A stretch of DNA of 64,000 nt from an uncultured Porphyromonadaceae bacterium (GTDB lineage Bacteria > Bacteroidota > Bacteroidia > Bacteroidales > Muribaculaceae), in contig CALEUL010000012.1 in NCBI GenBank assembly GCA_937921035.1, positions 1 through 64,000 of the forward strand. The letters run 5' to 3'. The first letter of the stretch is position 1. Every line of letters begins with the position of its first letter. This document shows positions 35,312 through 42,798 of the stretch, in pieces. The translations under genes and the position numbers were made by a program. Below the pieces are notes generated by a model that was not told where the DNA came from, ran no database searches, and worked only from the letters and a program-made list of their open reading frames with translations.

Positions 35312-35836
35312 TTATTTCTTTCTTTTGCGATATAGGAAAAGTAACCACATGAGCGCGGCGATACATACGCCTTGCCCTATCCGGGCAAAGGTCGTTTCAT
35401 ACCACTTTCGCGCCGGGGTCTTTTCCTCGTTGCGTTTTTCGTGTCGGCTTTGGTCGGCTTTCAGTCCGTTGGATTGCTCGCGGTGCGCGGCTGTTTCTTC
35501 GGATTTCCGGCTAATGCCGTTGTCCTGTTTGATAGTTCCTTTGCGTCGGCTCTTGATATTCTTCACGCCCTCAAAGGTGACATTTCCGGCGGTGTCGATG
35601 CTTACTTTGCCGCCGCTCTCGACAAACTCGATAACCCCGGCACCCTCATAGGCTGCTGCGGTTTTTGTGGTGTCGGTATCGGTTTGCCTGCGCCCTATGG
35701 TATCGGCTGCGCTCTTGGTGGTGTCGACATACGACAAGCTGCTACTTTGGTCGGTGTTTGTCACTGCCTTTTGTGTACGACAGGAAAACAGGCACGCCGC
35801 CACAGCTGCGGCCGCTATCAGCATTAAACGTTTCAT
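35312..35836 (-). CDS. Candidate one-piece spanin (u-spanin)
   Basis: A 174-residue protein with an N-terminal lipoprotein signal (lipobox LFSC, C19), a long hydrophilic middle rich in Thr, Asp, Lys and Glu, and one C-terminal transmembrane helix (CIAALMWLLFLY) followed by RKRKK. A lipid anchor at one end and an inner-membrane helix at the other is the layout of unimolecular spanins such as T1 gp11, which fuse the two membranes in the last step of lysis. It overlaps the endolysin gene by 4 bases and is the last gene of the late operon. There is no sequence match I can name; the call rests on topology and position. Confidence 0.6.
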   Translation of the reverse strand: MKRLMLIAAAAVAACLFSCRTQKAVTNTDQSSSLSYVDTTKSAADTIGRRQTDTDTTKTAAAYEGAGVIEFVESGGKVSIDTAGNVTFEGVKNIKSRRKGTIKQDNGISRKSEETAAHREQSNGLKADQSRHEKRNEEKTPARKWYETTFARIGQGVCIAALMWLLFLYRKRKK

Positions 35837-36408
35837 GGCCGGAAAGTGATAGCGTTAAGACGGCGCAGCCAGCCGCGTTTATACTTGTTGTTAGTCGGTT
35901 GGCTCGCACAAATGCGGTCGATATATGCTTTGCGCTCTGACACTATCCGGGCAAAGAATTGCGCCGGGTTCTGTCGATTGACCGCCGCCAGTGTCTTAGG
36001 CCCTACCACGCCGTCAACGGTAACGCCTAATACTCGCTGGGGTATTGTGATACCGTATTTGCCGGAAGCCCACACCCAATCTACCAGTATTTCGGCGATA
36101 GACTGGTTAGCGATTTCGTCGGCTCGCCACCTATCCCAAAACATTGTTCTGAGTATATCGAGCCACTGGGCGTATGTCATGCCGCGCAGACGCTCGACAG
36201 TCGGGCACGGATAGCCTTTTTTACGGCAGTATTCCGTGTAGGTCGCTATCGTAACGCCTACCATTGTGGCACCGCCCAAATCGTCGGGGTCATTTGCATA
36301 CCCGGTTTTACGGGCCTTTTCAAAAAGTTTTTCGCCTGTCAGTCCGGCAGGGTCTATCCCTGCTTCAAACTGAATAATAAAAGGCACAATTTTTTCTACG
36401 TTTGCCAT
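35833..36408 (-). CDS. Endolysin, GH108 muramidase with peptidoglycan-binding domain
   Basis: A 191-residue lysozyme-like enzyme. The GH108 domain starts with FIIQFEAG, the likely catalytic Glu at 15, and carries NDPDDLGGATMVGVTIATY at about 39-57, the family's conserved core. From about 105 a PG_binding_3-type domain carries VTVDGVVGPKTLAAVN. It degrades the glycan strand at the end of infection. There is no signal peptide, so a holin is needed for release; a holin-like gene lies 22 bases upstream. Confidence 0.9.
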   Translation of the reverse strand: MANVEKIVPFIIQFEAGIDPAGLTGEKLFEKARKTGYANDPDDLGGATMVGVTIATYTEYCRKKGYPCPTVERLRGMTYAQWLDILRTMFWDRWRADEIANQSIAEILVDWVWASGKYGITIPQRVLGVTVDGVVGPKTLAAVNRQNPAQFFARIVSERKAYIDRICASQPTNNKYKRGWLRRLNAITFRP

Positions 36409-36430
36409 AATGCTTTTTGGTTTATTGTTA

Positions 36431-36781
36431 TTAATAGTCGCTCGGCGGCTGTCTGTCGGGGCAGCCTCGTTTGTGGCATTTCTTTGCCTCGGCGTCGGCC
36501 AACTTTAGCTCTACCTCGTGGCGGTGAAAAATTTCCTCCAGTCGGGCGTTTTGCTCCGCTCGTAGCTCTTCATATATGCGGTCTATCTTTGCATCGCGCT
36601 CGGCCAACCGTTTTTCCAGCCAGTCTACTTGCCGGCGGTCGTTTTCGTTTTCCTTGTCCTCTACGTCGGCTAAGTCCTGGCGGTCTTGTACCTTGCGCCC
36701 GCGCCACCATTTTACAAGTTCGATAATGCCCTGTACGCCGCCGATACCGCCTATTATAGTTATTATGTCTGCTGTTTCCAT
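36431..36781 (-). CDS. Holin-like small membrane protein
   Basis: A 116-residue protein with one hydrophobic segment near the N-terminus (about 5-25, IITIIGGIGGVQGIIELVKWW) and a long charged coiled-coil (about 30-95), ending with a CHKRGCPDRQ segment. Size, topology and position just before the endolysin suggest a holin or holin accessory. It is not a recognised holin family, and a structural or coiled-coil role is possible. The start overlaps the 56-residue gene by 19 bases. Confidence 0.5.
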   Translation of the reverse strand: METADIITIIGGIGGVQGIIELVKWWRGRKVQDRQDLADVEDKENENDRRQVDWLEKRLAERDAKIDRIYEELRAEQNARLEEIFHRHEVELKLADAEAKKCHKRGCPDRQPPSDY

Positions 36782-36933
36782 TGCTGTGTCCGGTGCAGTT
36801 CTATAATTATCTGTTTTTCTTTTTGCTCGACTATTACGGTGTAGCGGGTCATAAGCAGCCGTAATACGTCCATGTTCAGAGCGTCGGTGCGCAGCACCAT
36901 GACCGGGCGCTCCCTAATTTTAGTAGTCTCCAT
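36763..36933 (-). CDS. Small overlapping phage protein, 56 residues
   Basis: A short gene between the reverse transcriptase and the holin-like gene. Its ATG (36931-36933) lies inside the last codons of the RT gene (14-base overlap), and its end overlaps the holin-like start by 19 bases. The product starts METTKIRERPVMVLRTD and continues with a short helix and a strand-like VIVEQKEKQIIIEL. It has no signal or membrane segment and no family I recognise. The tight overlaps on both sides suggest a real, translationally coupled gene. It could be a DGR accessory or a lysis regulator; neither is shown. Confidence 0.5.
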   Translation of the reverse strand: METTKIRERPVMVLRTDALNMDVLRLLMTRYTVIVEQKEKQIIIELHRTQQWKQQT

Positions 36934-38101
36934 TTCTGATACGTTCTAATGTTTTGGCGCGCATGCGATATTGCTTTTTGATAGCGATACTGCGGTAGTC
37001 GCCTTTGATGCGCAGATACTCCATTATGGCAGGGTTAATCCGGTTTATTATCCTGCGGCGGGTCTTGTACTCGTCGTAATGCCGGAGCAGCCCCATGTAC
37101 GAATTAATGCTGCAAACCGCCTTTTCTATTTCCTCGATGCTTTTGGATCTATTGAGCTTTGCCACCGCGGCGGCAAAGTTATTAATGTTTCGGTTACAGG
37201 CATAGACGCGGTGTGGCTTCACCACTGCCCCGGTGAGCTCCACGCCCTTTCGATAGTGCTGCAGGTAAAATTTCTTTTCATTCAGACGCAGGTTATACTC
37301 GGCCAACTTCGCCCGGATTTTAGGGATGGCCGACAGAAGCACCTTCTTATCGGTGTGAGCCATGTAAAAATCATCGACATAGCGGCCATGATATTTTATG
37401 CGCAGTTCTTCTAAAAACCAGTCTAATACATTAAGCAGGAAATTAGCAAAGAGTTGTGCGAACAAATTGCCTATGGCAATACCATATCCACGTTCATTTG
37501 TAAACCGGGATTTATTTGCCGGCAGTCCGTCCCACAGACGGGCGGGGCTGTGCCGCTCGCAATCAAGCTCCGGCTTATGCAGGACTACAACCCGGCAGAC
37601 ATACCGCAAATCTTCTTTGTCGGGGCCGTCGTAGTAATCCACTATAAACCGGTCCACCATATCGGCCAACATCTGTTGACAGATGCTCATAAAAAAGCCT
37701 TTCAAATCGAGCTTTAATACGTAACAGTCTTTTTTATAGCTATTGCTGCACTCGCGGATGTCGTTCTTTAGCGCCTCCACGCCGTACAATTGCCCTTTAC
37801 CCTTGCGGCAATTGAATGTGCGGGGGCTGAATATTTTCTCGAACAGCGGCTCTAACTTCTGTGCTATATAGTGGTGAACAATACGGTCGGTAAATGAAGC
37901 GGCAAACACCTCGCGATACCGCGGGCGCGTTACGACAAAACATATAGATTTTCCCGGCATGTATGTGCGCGTGTTGATGCGGTCGCGCAAGTCTATAACT
38001 CCGCTTTCGTAGTCCATCTCATACACAACTGCACTGGCTGTTCTCCGTTTGTTTTTACGGCAGTCGAAATACGCTTTTAATATGTCGGTTGTTGTTATCA
38101 A
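36920..38101 (-). CDS. DGR reverse transcriptase
   Basis: A 393-residue RT. Palm motifs are present: VLKLDLKGFF with D132, and the catalytic YVDD at 241-244 (GRYVDDFYMAHT). The QG-type motif 4 appears as GIAIGNLFAQ at 207-216; DGR RTs usually have GxxxSQ here, so Ala replaces Ser. No maturase X or endonuclease domain is present, excluding a group II intron protein. It copies the template repeat RNA with errors at adenines and works with the Avd-like protein. It follows the template repeat by 52 bases, the canonical avd-TR-RT order of Bordetella phage BPP-1. Confidence 0.95.
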   Translation of the reverse strand: MITTTDILKAYFDCRKNKRRTASAVVYEMDYESGVIDLRDRINTRTYMPGKSICFVVTRPRYREVFAASFTDRIVHHYIAQKLEPLFEKIFSPRTFNCRKGKGQLYGVEALKNDIRECSNSYKKDCYVLKLDLKGFFMSICQQMLADMVDRFIVDYYDGPDKEDLRYVCRVVVLHKPELDCERHSPARLWDGLPANKSRFTNERGYGIAIGNLFAQLFANFLLNVLDWFLEELRIKYHGRYVDDFYMAHTDKKVLLSAIPKIRAKLAEYNLRLNEKKFYLQHYRKGVELTGAVVKPHRVYACNRNINNFAAAVAKLNRSKSIEEIEKAVCSINSYMGLLRHYDEYKTRRRIINRINPAIMEYLRIKGDYRSIAIKKQYRMRAKTLERIRNGDY

Positions 38102-38153
38102 TCTATTTTGGTTTATTATCTTGATAATTTGCTATTGCCAAATCCGTAAAAAG

Positions 38154-38259
38154 TGCTGATACCGGGCGCACTCGGCCCTTATTGGAAGCCTTAGTGTTCC
38201 AGTTGTTGAGGTTGCCGTTGCTGAGGTTCAGATTCCAGGCGTTCGTTGCACTGGCCTCC
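38154..38259 (-). repeat. DGR template repeat (TR), 106 bp
   Basis: Non-coding copy of the 3' end of the variable tail gene. Read on the minus strand in the target frame it contains nine AAC or AAT codons. Outside a short central patch it differs from the variable repeat at six positions, all of them adenines in the TR. It lies in the 331-base gap between the Avd-like gene and the RT gene. Confidence 0.93.
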
Positions 38260-38324
38260 TAAGGTCGCAAACTTTGCCGCTATGCTTGGCGCCGAGGTGC
38301 GCTGCACACTCTTTGTCGCCAACT

Positions 38325-38350
38325 CCCGGACAGGTGGCCACCTGCCCGGG
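38325..38350 (-). other. Near-perfect palindrome between avd-like gene and TR
   Basis: CCCGG-x-CAGGTGG meets CCACCTG-x-CCGGG with almost no loop. It lies 65 bases upstream of the TR in the transcript. It may be a terminator-like or structural element of the DGR RNA needed for cDNA priming (inference). Confidence 0.6.
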
Positions 38351-38432
38351 TCTTAACCGTAAATGACGGTAAGCGGCCCATTTATTACGGAACTTGCACA
38401 CTTGGTCGGTCGTAACTTTCCAATTCTGGCAT

Positions 38433-38825
38433 TCAGTCTTTAATCTCGGTTTTGCCGACTTCGATTAAAGACTTTTTCCAAGCTGAACTTTGTTTGCCGA
38501 TAGCGTCCAACAGTTCTACGATACGTGCATGCCGCCCCATACCTTTAATCCATTTTCTTTCACCTGCCACACGCAATAAAGTTTTTAGCGTTTCAAACTT
38601 CACTTGGAAATTGACCAAATATTGTATGCGCGTTTCACGGTCCCGGTTCATATATGCCGCTGCTATTTCCTGAATAAGTTCTATTGCCAGGTCGTGCATC
38701 TTTGTGCCGATAGTGTACTTGTAGGCGCGCGGGAAATTGGGCGTGATATCAAGTATATCATCCATCAGCGCACGTGCATCCAAATATATGCGCGTATTCG
38801 ATACCAATTTAAGTTTGTTTGCCAT
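38433..38825 (-). CDS. Avd-like DGR accessory protein (four-helix bundle)
   Basis: A 130-residue, strongly helical and basic protein (net positive, many Lys and Arg). It resembles the four-helix-bundle family to which Avd belongs, which forms pentamers that bind the RT and the template RNA. Motifs: ARALMDDILDITPNFPRAYKYTIG, split as helix-turn, then HDLAIELIQEIAAAY. The start at 38825 is preferred over 38867, because the extension lies in the hairpin behind the variable gene. Position between variable gene and TR matches other DGRs. Confidence 0.88.
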   Translation of the reverse strand: MANKLKLVSNTRIYLDARALMDDILDITPNFPRAYKYTIGTKMHDLAIELIQEIAAAYMNRDRETRIQYLVNFQVKFETLKTLLRVAGERKWIKGMGRHARIVELLDAIGKQSSAWKKSLIEVGKTEIKD

Positions 38826-38845
38826 TGCCTTAGTTGCGTTGTTAT

Positions 38846-38865
38846 GGTGCGGCTTTCGCCGCACC
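38846..38865 (-). promoter_or_regulatory. DGR homing hairpin downstream of the variable repeat
   Basis: Minus-strand GGTGCGGC-GAAA-GCCGCACC: an 8-bp perfect stem with a GAAA loop, 38 bases beyond the variable repeat. Known DGR target hairpins have 7-10-bp stems and GRNA tetraloops at this place and raise homing efficiency. Confidence 0.8.
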
Positions 38866-38891
38866 AAAGTTTAAAGATTAACTACTTACTG

Positions 38892-39674
38892 TTAACCGAT
38901 AAATGCTGATACCGGGCGCACTCGGCCCTTACCGGAAGCCTTAGTGGTCCAGCCGAGGGCGGTGTTGCTGAGGTACAGACTCCAGGCGCTCGTTGCACTG
39001 GCCTCCGTCGATGTCCAGTACCAGTTTTCGAGCAAAGGTGTTGCGCCGGTGATAAGACTGAGGCAATAATTAATCTTTGACATGTTGGCAAACATCATCA
39101 TAGCCTCGCCTGCCGACGGGAGCCACCACTTTCCGGCCAACAGTCCTTTGCCGTTTGCGTTGGCGCGGCTGTACTTGTTGCAGAAGCCGGGGGCGTAGGC
39201 TGCGGTGTTGGTAACCGCTGCCGAGGTGCTTGCCGCAATGATAGCCGCCGTGTTGGCCTTGCCGTCCCAGTCGTTCATCGCCACAAGGCGGTCGGTCGTT
39301 GTCGTAGCGCCGCCGCTCAGCTCTGCGGAACTCCACAGAAGGCCTGCGCTGTCGGCTTCGGTAGGCGCCACAACAAGCACCTTGCCGCCTTCTACAACTA
39401 CAACGCCATCGGCTATCTCGCCGGCATTCTGCAGGGCCGCCCACCTGTGAGGCTTCACCGTGCGCGAGGAGTTATCGCTTTTGGCGTGATACATGATAAA
39501 CATGCCATCCATGACGGCGTTAAGGTTGACGCCGCCCAACAGGGCGCTTTTGAGGTTTGCCAGGTCTATAAGCGTAACCTTGCCGTTAGCGTCGACTTTC
39601 GCAAATTTTTCGTTGGCTGCTACCGTTGTAGTGGAAATCTGACCACTTAATTTTTTTGTCTGTTTTACTGCCAT
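38892..39674 (-). CDS. DGR variable tail protein with C-type-lectin-like C-terminus
   Basis: A 260-residue protein. The first ~60 residues resemble a tail-attachment segment. From about 75 a CLec/DUF1566-like fold is suggested by GKWWLPSAGEAMMMF, WYWTSTEAS and the terminal GRVRPVSAF, a pattern shared with many DGR targets. Residues from about 223 to the end are encoded in the variable repeat. Compared with the template they show N to S, S, Y, T and G changes, on the expected ligand-binding face. The likely role is receptor binding at the tail tip, allowing the phage to switch host surface targets. It directly follows the tail-fibre genes (2-base gap). Confidence 0.92.
   Translation of the reverse strand: MAVKQTKKLSGQISTTTVAANEKFAKVDANGKVTLIDLANLKSALLGGVNLNAVMDGMFIMYHAKSDNSSRTVKPHRWAALQNAGEIADGVVVVEGGKVLVVAPTEADSAGLLWSSAELSGGATTTTDRLVAMNDWDGKANTAAIIAASTSAAVTNTAAYAPGFCNKYSRANANGKGLLAGKWWLPSAGEAMMMFANMSKINYCLSLITGATPLLENWYWTSTEASATSAWSLYLSNTALGWTTKASGKGRVRPVSAFIG
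38904..39006 (-). repeat. DGR variable repeat (VR), 103 bp
   Basis: Copy of the TR inside the 3' end of the variable tail gene. Six isolated substitutions at TR adenines (three A to G or T before the patch; A to C and AA to GG after it). One patch has four codons (ACC GCC CTC GGC) against five in the TR (GGC AAC CTC AAC AAC). Confidence 0.93.
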
Positions 39675-39676
39675 AA

Positions 39677-41332
39677 TTAAGATGTTCTATTATCGGTTAA
39701 TTTGTTTTTTGTGTTTAATACAGAAGTTTCCCATTTGATATATTCGTATCCGTCCTCGTCTTTTAGCAGGGTGCATGTGAAAACACTGCATTCCCCTGTT
39801 GCCAAACTCACGGTTTGCCCGCCAACATCCACGAATATGTTTCCTCTTGACTGGTTGTATATACTGATAGAGTTGCCGAGGAATTTTCTTACGCTGTCCA
39901 GTTCCGTTGCGGTGTAGCTGTGGGCGCCGCTCCTTATCACCGGCAAAAACAGATATACGTTTTTGCCGCCGTAATCCGACGGGGGCGTATATTCTATTTC
40001 AACCCAGTTTCCGGCCTTTTCCAGTATTATCTCATAACTTGTCGTTGAGGATGCTCTTTTTGAAAAGTATTCCTGCCAGTTGGCTTCGGTTATAACTGTT
40101 TTCTCTTTATACACCAACCCGGAAAATGTGCTTTCCCCGGATATGTGGATATTCTCAAAAGTTCCGGTCTGGCATATAACATTGCCGTCCTTTGCCTGAA
40201 AAAGAATATTGCCGGCGGCGTCCTTCATGTCGATGCACTCCACACCCAAATTTTTCACAAGCGCGTAAGTCGCTAATAAAATTTTGGTGGCCACAATTTC
40301 TATTTCGGCCGCGAGTTGCCAATAACCGTTATTCTCGGCGGTTGCACTTTTTGGGTGGTTCGTGGATGACTTCGTGTGGCTTTTGACGCAGCTGTAATAC
40401 TTCGATTCGTAGATAACCACGTCCTTCCACTCCTCGCCGTCGGCGCCGCACTGAAAGCGGTAGCCTGTAGCGCAGTCGCTCCACGCCTGGGGGCCACGCA
40501 GCGCCGGGCCTCTGTCGCCTTTTTCGCCCTGTTCGCCATCGGCGACATTGCGTACGGTTATTTTCTCGGGATAGGTCTTGCCGTTGTAGGTAACAGTGAA
40601 GGGTATCTCCACATCCACATCGGTAGTTCCGGTGTAATAGAAAATGTAGTAAAAACGCCCGTCGTCAAGTCCATAATCCCAAAGCAGGCCGTCGGCCACC
40701 AACCCCACGGTATCGTCGGTCAACGGGCTGCACATCATTTGCCCGTGCTCGGCGTCGTTGTAGGGCATCGGGTCCTCTCCTTTGAAGAGATCCACGTACA
40801 CCTTTACGCCCGTCGTCTCCGCTTTGCCACGTTTCAGCACTATAGTTTGCGGCGAAACTTTTATGCTGATGGCGTCCTTGCCGTCCTGTCCGTCCTGCCC
40901 ATTCTCTCCGTCCTTTCCGGGTTCTCCGTCGTAGGTTATATTCACCGTGGCCGTGTATATCAGCTGACCGCGGCGATGAAGGTAGAACTCAATAGCGCTG
41001 TAATTCGGGGCGGCAGGAACCGCCACACCCGAGCCTGTGTAAGTCTCGGGGGCTGTAACCAGCCTGCCGTGCACAAGACTGTAGGTTATAGACAGCCCGA
41101 GGGCGGCGCCGTTGGCAATAGTAGTCGGTGTATCGTCGCCAACCTGCTTTACAAGTCGGCACGATACACTTTCCGGCGTTGGCGACAGGGCGCCGTTTCC
41201 GGCGTTGGCGACATGCACCTGCGATACCGACGGAATAAGCCAGTAGCTCACGGCGTCGTCACCTTTATCACCTTTATCGCCCTTATCGCCTTTGCGGATA
41301 AACCGGACTACGCGTGTTGCATTTACACCCAT
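39677..41332 (-). CDS. Tail fibre-like protein with collagen-like triplets
   Basis: A 551-residue tail protein. Short Gly-X-Y runs occur at about 15-26 (GDKGDKGDKGDD), 145-165 (GEPGKDGENGQDGQDGKD) and 270-285. Such runs trimerise phage fibres. A segment with WKDVVIYESKYYSCV then NNGYWQ near 310-345 resembles a CBM5/12-type sugar-binding patch. A beta-helical or adhesin-like part (ILFQAKDGNVICQTGTFENIHISG) follows. No chaperone domain is seen at the end. It lies directly upstream of the variable protein, so both probably sit at the tail tip. Confidence 0.8.
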   Translation of the reverse strand: MGVNATRVVRFIRKGDKGDKGDKGDDAVSYWLIPSVSQVHVANAGNGALSPTPESVSCRLVKQVGDDTPTTIANGAALGLSITYSLVHGRLVTAPETYTGSGVAVPAAPNYSAIEFYLHRRGQLIYTATVNITYDGEPGKDGENGQDGQDGKDAISIKVSPQTIVLKRGKAETTGVKVYVDLFKGEDPMPYNDAEHGQMMCSPLTDDTVGLVADGLLWDYGLDDGRFYYIFYYTGTTDVDVEIPFTVTYNGKTYPEKITVRNVADGEQGEKGDRGPALRGPQAWSDCATGYRFQCGADGEEWKDVVIYESKYYSCVKSHTKSSTNHPKSATAENNGYWQLAAEIEIVATKILLATYALVKNLGVECIDMKDAAGNILFQAKDGNVICQTGTFENIHISGESTFSGLVYKEKTVITEANWQEYFSKRASSTTSYEIILEKAGNWVEIEYTPPSDYGGKNVYLFLPVIRSGAHSYTATELDSVRKFLGNSISIYNQSRGNIFVDVGGQTVSLATGECSVFTCTLLKDEDGYEYIKWETSVLNTKNKLTDNRTS

Positions 41333-41336
41333 GCCT

Positions 41337-42383
41337 TTAGTCTTGGGAGATTATCGTAACACAGACATCGCCGCCCGCCTGGAGGCACTGAGCGCGGGTG
41401 ATTGTGCATGTAGCCTTAGCGGTATTCATCTCGCCGGGGTTCAGATAGTTGCCCACGGCGTCCTTCACCACGAAAAAGAACAGGGTGTTGAGCGCTTTTG
41501 TATTAGAGCCGCGCTTCACTACTACAGGTGTATAGGTAACTTGCCCATTGCCGCCGGGGTCCTCGCTTATTGTTTCGTCCTCGGGGCTCGGGTGGGGGTC
41601 GATGTCGTAGGGGTCGCTCGCATCCATAACGTTCTGAATATCCTTGCCTATCTCGGCACCGTCCCGGAAAACTGTAACGCGGTATTCGCCGGTAGTAGTT
41701 ATGTCCGTTTCGGCCACGGTCAACGTCTGCGCAGTCTTTCCGGCCAAAACGCTCCAACCTCCGACGCCCATCTTCTCCCACTGGTAAGTAAGATTCTTGG
41801 TAAGCTCGACGCCGGACTGATAGGCTAATGCTTTGAGGATAACGCTGCCGCCTTTTTCGGTGATTACGAAATTTTTGGTGTCGCCGGCAGCTATTGTAAC
41901 GCGATAGCTCGTGCCGGTAGCCTGCTGAACGGGGATTGTGTAATCGGCCTGTATATCGTCGCTCTGCGTGCCGTAGGATATTTTAGCCACCATCTTTATC
42001 ACCGCTGGGGCGTAGCCGGATGCTGCCGCGATATTGCCCACTATCTGCAGACCGTAGTACAAGTTATCGCCGCTCGGAGCTATTTTCTTGAATAGCCCGG
42101 CGAACGTGCCGGTCGAAGTGTCGCCGGTGAACGTAATCTTTGTTCCGTTGAAATAGTAGTCGATGCTGTCGGGCGTGGCCACGCCTTCGGCTACGCGGCT
42201 ACTGGTGCACACGAAATACAGTGTGGGCTTGGTAACGGCAAAATCGGGGTAGATGTTGGTTACATCGTTTATTGTGCCTTCCCACTCCTGATATAAGTCG
42301 CCTGTGGGGCACATGATTATGGCCGTGTAAGTGCCGGCCTTGCCCAAAAAATTGATGGTTCTTACTGCCGTTGCGCTACTCAT
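41337..42383 (-). CDS. Tail structural protein with Ig-like domain
   Basis: A 348-residue beta-rich protein. Around 190-255 is an Ig-like segment (YQWEKMGVGGWSVLAGKTAQTL, split here as YQWEKMGVG and LTVAETDITTTGEYRV) like those decorating siphophage tails, which bind carbohydrates weakly. The N-terminal half resembles an upper-baseplate (BppU-like) domain, but I cannot assign it firmly. It lies in the tail-tip block, 4 bases from the fibre gene. Adsorption or decoration is the likely role. Confidence 0.6.
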   Translation of the reverse strand: MSSATAVRTINFLGKAGTYTAIIMCPTGDLYQEWEGTINDVTNIYPDFAVTKPTLYFVCTSSRVAEGVATPDSIDYYFNGTKITFTGDTSTGTFAGLFKKIAPSGDNLYYGLQIVGNIAAASGYAPAVIKMVAKISYGTQSDDIQADYTIPVQQATGTSYRVTIAAGDTKNFVITEKGGSVILKALAYQSGVELTKNLTYQWEKMGVGGWSVLAGKTAQTLTVAETDITTTGEYRVTVFRDGAEIGKDIQNVMDASDPYDIDPHPSPEDETISEDPGGNGQVTYTPVVVKRGSNTKALNTLFFFVVKDAVGNYLNPGEMNTAKATCTITRAQCLQAGGDVCVTIISQD

Positions 42384-42389
42384 ATTCTT

Positions 42390-42776
42390 TTAGTTTTTAT
42401 CGGTTACTGTTTCCTCTTTGTCGGTATCGCTACCAGTCTCGCCGGGCTCATCGTCCTCCGGGGTGTCGGCTGTCTCGTCCTGTGTTTCGGCGGGTGCCTC
42501 CGTATCGGCCACTGCGGGCGCGGGGATAATGAAACGGGGGTCGGTAGCCACGGGCAGGGGGCGCAGCATAACGCCGTCCTGTTCCTGGCGTGCCTCATGC
42601 GGCATAAGGGAGATAGCGCCGATAGCCGGCAGGGTTTCGGAAAGCCGTGTGAGCGGACCGAATGCAAGCATATCGGCCTGCCATAAAATGTAATTGCCGT
42701 CTTTGACCGCCAAACGGTCGTTCTGCAGGTTCAGATACTGCGCCACTTTGGGGTTCACTTTAATGTAGCGTGCCAT
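42390..42776 (-). CDS. Small acidic-tailed phage protein, unknown
   Basis: A 128-residue protein. The first ~85 residues look folded (MARYIKVNPKVAQYLNLQNDR). The rest is a disordered acidic tail rich in Glu, Asp, Thr and Pro. No signal, membrane helix or recognised family. Position among tail-tip genes suggests a tail accessory or assembly role. Confidence 0.6.
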   Translation of the reverse strand: MARYIKVNPKVAQYLNLQNDRLAVKDGNYILWQADMLAFGPLTRLSETLPAIGAISLMPHEARQEQDGVMLRPLPVATDPRFIIPAPAVADTEAPAETQDETADTPEDDEPGETGSDTDKEETVTDKN

Positions 42777-42798
42777 AAAAAAGAATGTGTTTAAAAAG

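Noticed and set aside
36920..38101. RT as a retron or group II intron protein
   Set aside because: Template and variable repeats, an Avd-like neighbour and the absence of maturase or endonuclease domains identify a DGR.
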